DNA of 64,000 nucleotides, taken from contig NC_037311.1 in assembly GCF_000143535.2 (NCBI RefSeq), positions 2,170,001 to 2,234,000 of the forward strand, given 5' to 3'. Made by a program: the position numbers and the translations under genes. Of this stretch, positions 60,465-64,000 are shown in pieces (position 1 is the first letter of the stretch; every line of letters starts with the position of its first letter). Under the pieces are notes generated by a model that searched no databases, was not told the DNA's origin, and was given only the letters and a program-made list of their open reading frames with translations. The stretch is from Botrytis cinerea B05.10. Lineage: Eukaryota > Ascomycota > Leotiomycetes > Helotiales > Sclerotiniaceae.

Positions 60465-61567
60465 ATGGAAGTGAACCAAATCGCATCTACCAGTGCCTTG
60501 CTGGAAAATGTGGCCCCGATAAGCAGTGGAAAACTACACGACAATACTGCTCGTATACTAGGCAAGATAGTCGATTTTTACCATCTTCCTGACTGGATGC
60601 AAAAGGACGCACATATCACGCGAGGGTATCGAGCAGAGACAAAATCTTTCCGAGCTTGCTTCCATTCTCTTTGGTATCTACACAATGAGTCCGTCAATAC
60701 CTGGTCCCATCTAATATCCGGAACGGCATTTCTCGCTATGCTACTCTGGAGCTTCCTCCCTGCACTACACGGCCAATATGATATTCCAGCAGGTCCCTTA
60801 AATGCTGTAAGGTGCCAGTTGGTTGCAACTGCAATTTGCCTGTACTTGTCTGTTAGTGTATCCAACTCATACTCATATCTACAATTTCGACTCACGGAAA
60901 ACTAGGCTTTCTATCATTGTGTGAGCTGCCACTCATTTCATGTTTCGAAGATATGTCTGAAGCTTGACTATCTTGGCATTGTCCTGAACATTTCTTTCAC
61001 GTGGATCTCCGCCATCTATTTTGGATTATATGGCCATAGAGAACTCACAAGGTGGTACATCACTCAGATTTGCATTTGTGCATGTATAACATTTTGGGTC
61101 ATGTTAAGTCCCAAAATGGATGGCCCGCAAACAGCATTGTGGAGGTACAATTGTTACTTTATATTATCCATTCCCAACCTTCATGAAGTGGAAATCGTCT
61201 AAGATTAATAAAATACAGATCAATTGCCTTTCTGTCATTGGGTGCAAGTGGATTTGCACCCATGATTCATGCTGCCTTGATGGACCATATTTCCCTCAAA
61301 AACTTTCCATTGTTCTACATGATTACTTCTACGATATTATTTCTTACAGGCACCGCAGTATATGTTACGCGAACTCCGGAGAAATATTGGCCAGGAGTTT
61401 TTGACGTTTGGGTAAGTAAGACAAAACGTATACAGCTGTTAAATGCTGATATCTTTATGCAGGGTGCTAGCCACCAAATATTCCATGTCCTTGTCAATAT
61501 TGCTCAGATATCGCACATCTTAGGATTGATCGAGGCATTGACAAAACTCTCAGAGATAAGTAACTGA
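60465..61567 (+). CDS. PAQR/adiponectin-receptor-like membrane protein
   Basis: Seven-helix protein of the PAQR (AdipoR/Izh/hemolysin III) family; members act as ceramidase-like or lipid-homeostasis proteins. Exons 60465-60851, 60906-61144, 61219-61411 and 61463-61567 give 307 residues. The family signature at the first helix is SFRACFHSLWYLHNESVNTWSHL. The zinc-site words are AFYHCVSCHS (after helix 2) and HQIFHVLVN (last helix). Other helices are YLGIVLNISFTWISAIYFG, ICICACITFWVML, AFLSLGASGFAPMIHAAL and YMITSTILFLTGTAVYV. All three introns are read through cleanly. It could report on or modify membrane lipids; link to the nearby lipid genes is inference. Confidence 0.9.
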
Positions 61568-61817
61568 AAGAGATTATAGAGATGATAAGACCAATGTATT
61601 GCACGTCGACAAGATAGTCACAGCTCATGGCTATATACTAGGGGTGAGCGAAATCTTCATTGATGGGGAACTGTATCTTGGAGCAGATGGTTGATTACAA
61701 TGTAGAGAGACCGTAAAAATCGAAAACAACGCATCATATTATACCCATTGTATCAACATACTAAACTTTCCGGTAATACGTGTGCGTATGTCCTTCGCCT
61801 GTTCATCTATCCTATAG

Positions 61818-64000
61818 TCACTTTCTTGGTCTACCCCCTGCAACCGCTCCTCCCAACCTCCCAAACTTGCCCAGGCTACTCCTCGATTTCGTGTGTTGTG
61901 GTCCGGATGGAATTCCACTTGGCGCTTCTTTAGATATAGGAGACGGTCCCGATAACCTTGTCGAATCTTTGAAACCTCTACTATCTCCACTCTCCATTCT
62001 TGATTCAAAGCCGCTCAATCCATCATCCATATCCCCACCAGGCCTTCTCGCCCGTCTCGCTCTCTCTTGTACAATTCTAAATTTGTCAAGTAATTCTCCC
62101 CACCTGATACCACTTTCCTCCCTGCCTTTCAATCTGCTACTCCTGTCGTAATTTGACGGTCCTGCAGTCGTCTGAACGCTAAATGAAGGAGAAGAACTAT
62201 GAGTTTCTGTGCCACTCTTTTGACGCTGATGGAAAGCAAAGGTAGAAAACGCGTCCACTACACTGTTATTACGAGATGAAGAAGGTACGTACGCTCGAGG
62301 TGCTATGTGCAGGTAGCCTATTGCACTCACACTATTTAATCTATTCTTCAATGCTGCAAAAGCCGATGATTGTGGAAGCAGCATAAGAAGGCCGTAAAGA
62401 CACTTGTAAAGATGAGGATATTTTTCGGGCTCCAGTAATTGGAGGCGGAGATCTGGAAATGGTGATTAGCAATATTTGAGGGTTGAGATAGCCACCTTAC
62501 ATGTGAAGACAGGTGATTCTAGCAATTGTACAAGTTTATCGATTTGGATAAGCATGTTGACTGTCATCTCGAGTTCGGCACTATTGATATCAGTATTGTT
62601 TCGATTACGGACTGCTCATGCATACAATATCTGAAGAAGATTATATGCTTGCTCATAAGCTTGGCCTAAAAGACAAAGTGAAAAGGTAGCTACGGCATTG
62701 TAGCACCAAGACCTGAAGAGAGCGACGAAGAAAGCTTGTCCATCCTTTGTAGCCATTAGTAGATATTTTTTCGTTAATCCATGGATTTTACGAACCTTGT
62801 TCTCAATATTTCGAAGTCTTTTCCTAAGATCTGCTAATTCCGGTGCAGTGATGAGATTATTATTGAGGTTCTGTACCATAATGCTTGCAAATTCAACATC
62901 TTCTTCCTTTTCTATGCAATCCGCAAGTGTTCTATAGATCCGTTCTGCGCTAAGATTAATACATAATTGTCGAATGATCAGGTTTCCTCGAGTCTCGAGG
63001 AGCTTTCTGTCAGTAGAAAATAGTTGAAGTAAGTTTACCATGAAAGAAGTAAAATAGTCATCATCGCTATTTCTCGAAATCTGAGATAACAATTGAAGAT
63101 CCTTGGTCACTACGGCTTCCGATGGATCAGAGAGTGTTTTAAGAAGAGCAGGAAATATTCCATCATTGAATGCAAGTAGCTTCTTAGGTGCTTTCCTGTG
63201 TAACATGAGTAACCAATTTAGAGCTTCAACTCTAGTTACTTCGTGATCATTAAGAAATAGTAATGTTAATGAGCTGACCGCTGCAGCATAATCAAGATCT
63301 ACATGTGCCTGGTATGGCGGTGTAGGTGTTTGCGCTTTGCTAGAGGGAGGTGGGGGTGTCTGCACTTCTATGTCTCTTTTATCAAGCTCACGAGATCCAG
63401 ACAAGGAACCACGATTCGTAGCGGAAGAATCTCTTCGTTCAGTGGGATTTGATTCTTTCATGGCGAGAAATCTTGAAGGAGCTGAGGAAGGGACCTCTGA
63501 AGTAGCACCACCTTCATCCGATAGTGACACAACATAGGCCATCAATGATGTGTTGACACGGGCAGCAGCTTGTCGAATGGTATCCACTCCACTAGCCATA
63601 GCTGGAAGCAAATGTGCCAATATCTTTGGGGCAAATGGAAGGACTTCTTCAGGGCAGATGTCTAGGAATTCAACAATCCATCTTAGCGATTCAAGTAAGC
63701 TATCTTCTTCTATCTGATGTTAGCTGGTTTGGTTACGCATTTCGATATGTTATCCTTACCCAATGGAGTATCCAAATTTGTCGTAAGAATAACAAGAATT
63801 TCTTTATGGTTTACGTGAACATCTTGACCAGGAACCCAGTCGTCATCACTACTGATGTCCTTGTCATCTACATCCATACCTGAGTCGTCATCTCCACCTA
63901 AATCTGGTGCCGTCGATCCTTCGCTGTCCATAGAACCCGATCGTTTTCGTTTCGTGTCGCTGCGCGATTTTCGGCTTTCTTCGATACCTTTCTTGATACG
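61818..64000 (-). CDS. VAC14: VAC14, partial at window edge
   Basis: HEAT-repeat scaffold of the vacuolar Fab1-Fig4-Vac14 complex that controls phosphatidylinositol 3,5-bisphosphate. The 5-prime end lies beyond the right edge. Visible exons are 64000-63760, 63709-62626, 62580-62501 and 62452-61818, with matched phases. Conserved words are [18 protein letters not shown] joined to [126 protein letters not shown] and [24 protein letters not shown] (shown as separate exon pieces of the C-terminal Vac14-binding region). A disordered Ser/Arg/Gly tail of about 150 residues follows. Confidence 0.93.

Overview
This window is nuclear DNA from a filamentous ascomycete (Pezizomycotina). I infer a Leotiomycete such as a Botrytis or Sclerotinia relative, but the class is only a guess. 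The evidence is short introns (about 45-100 bp, GT-AG), moderately AT-rich sequence, typical filamentous-fungal proteins (Pth11-like receptor, 2EXR protein, complex I 21.3 kDa-type subunit, cofactor-independent phosphoglycerate mutase), and AT-rich islands with transition-biased repeat copies that look like repeat-induced point mutation (RIP). I rebuilt 24 protein genes by joining exons by hand. All but one are complete; VAC14 runs off the right edge.

Left part (0-22 kb). After about 4 kb without a gene come a Kid/KIF22-type chromokinesin (-), an alpha/beta hydrolase (-), a 2.5 kb AT-rich interval with two copies of a mutated repeat, condensin SMC4 (-), an ELYS-like nuclear pore protein (+), an FG/CCCH nucleoporin of the Nup42 type (+), a 2EXR protein (-) and protein-L-isoaspartate methyltransferase (+). 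SMC4, ELYS and Nup42 make a chromosome and nuclear-envelope neighbourhood.

Middle (22-44 kb). Two long gene-poor stretches (22.3-26.4 and 27.7-32.6 kb) hold microsatellites, hexanucleotide arrays, poly-G runs and an AT-rich island. Between them lies one unrecognised regulator-like protein with a long pyrimidine-rich upstream region. Then come housekeeping genes: UBP2-type deubiquitinase (-), complex I B14.7/NDUFA11-type subunit (+), tubulin-folding cofactor C (+), Mediator subunit 9 (-) and phosphoglycerate mutase (+).

Right part (44-62 kb). This is an accessory block rich in lipid-related genes: HotDog thioesterase-like protein (-), stand-alone adenylating enzyme (+), Pth11-like receptor (-), delta-12-type fatty acid desaturase (+), a degraded TIR-like element, MFS exporter (+), secreted lipoxygenase (-), chloroperoxidase-like heme-thiolate peroxidase (+) and PAQR/adiponectin-receptor-like membrane protein (+). 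The set could make linoleate, oxygenate it, modify and export the oxylipin, and sense lipids. I propose it as a candidate oxylipin gene cluster. That is inference from content and adjacency; the sequence does not prove co-regulation. VAC14 (-) closes the window.
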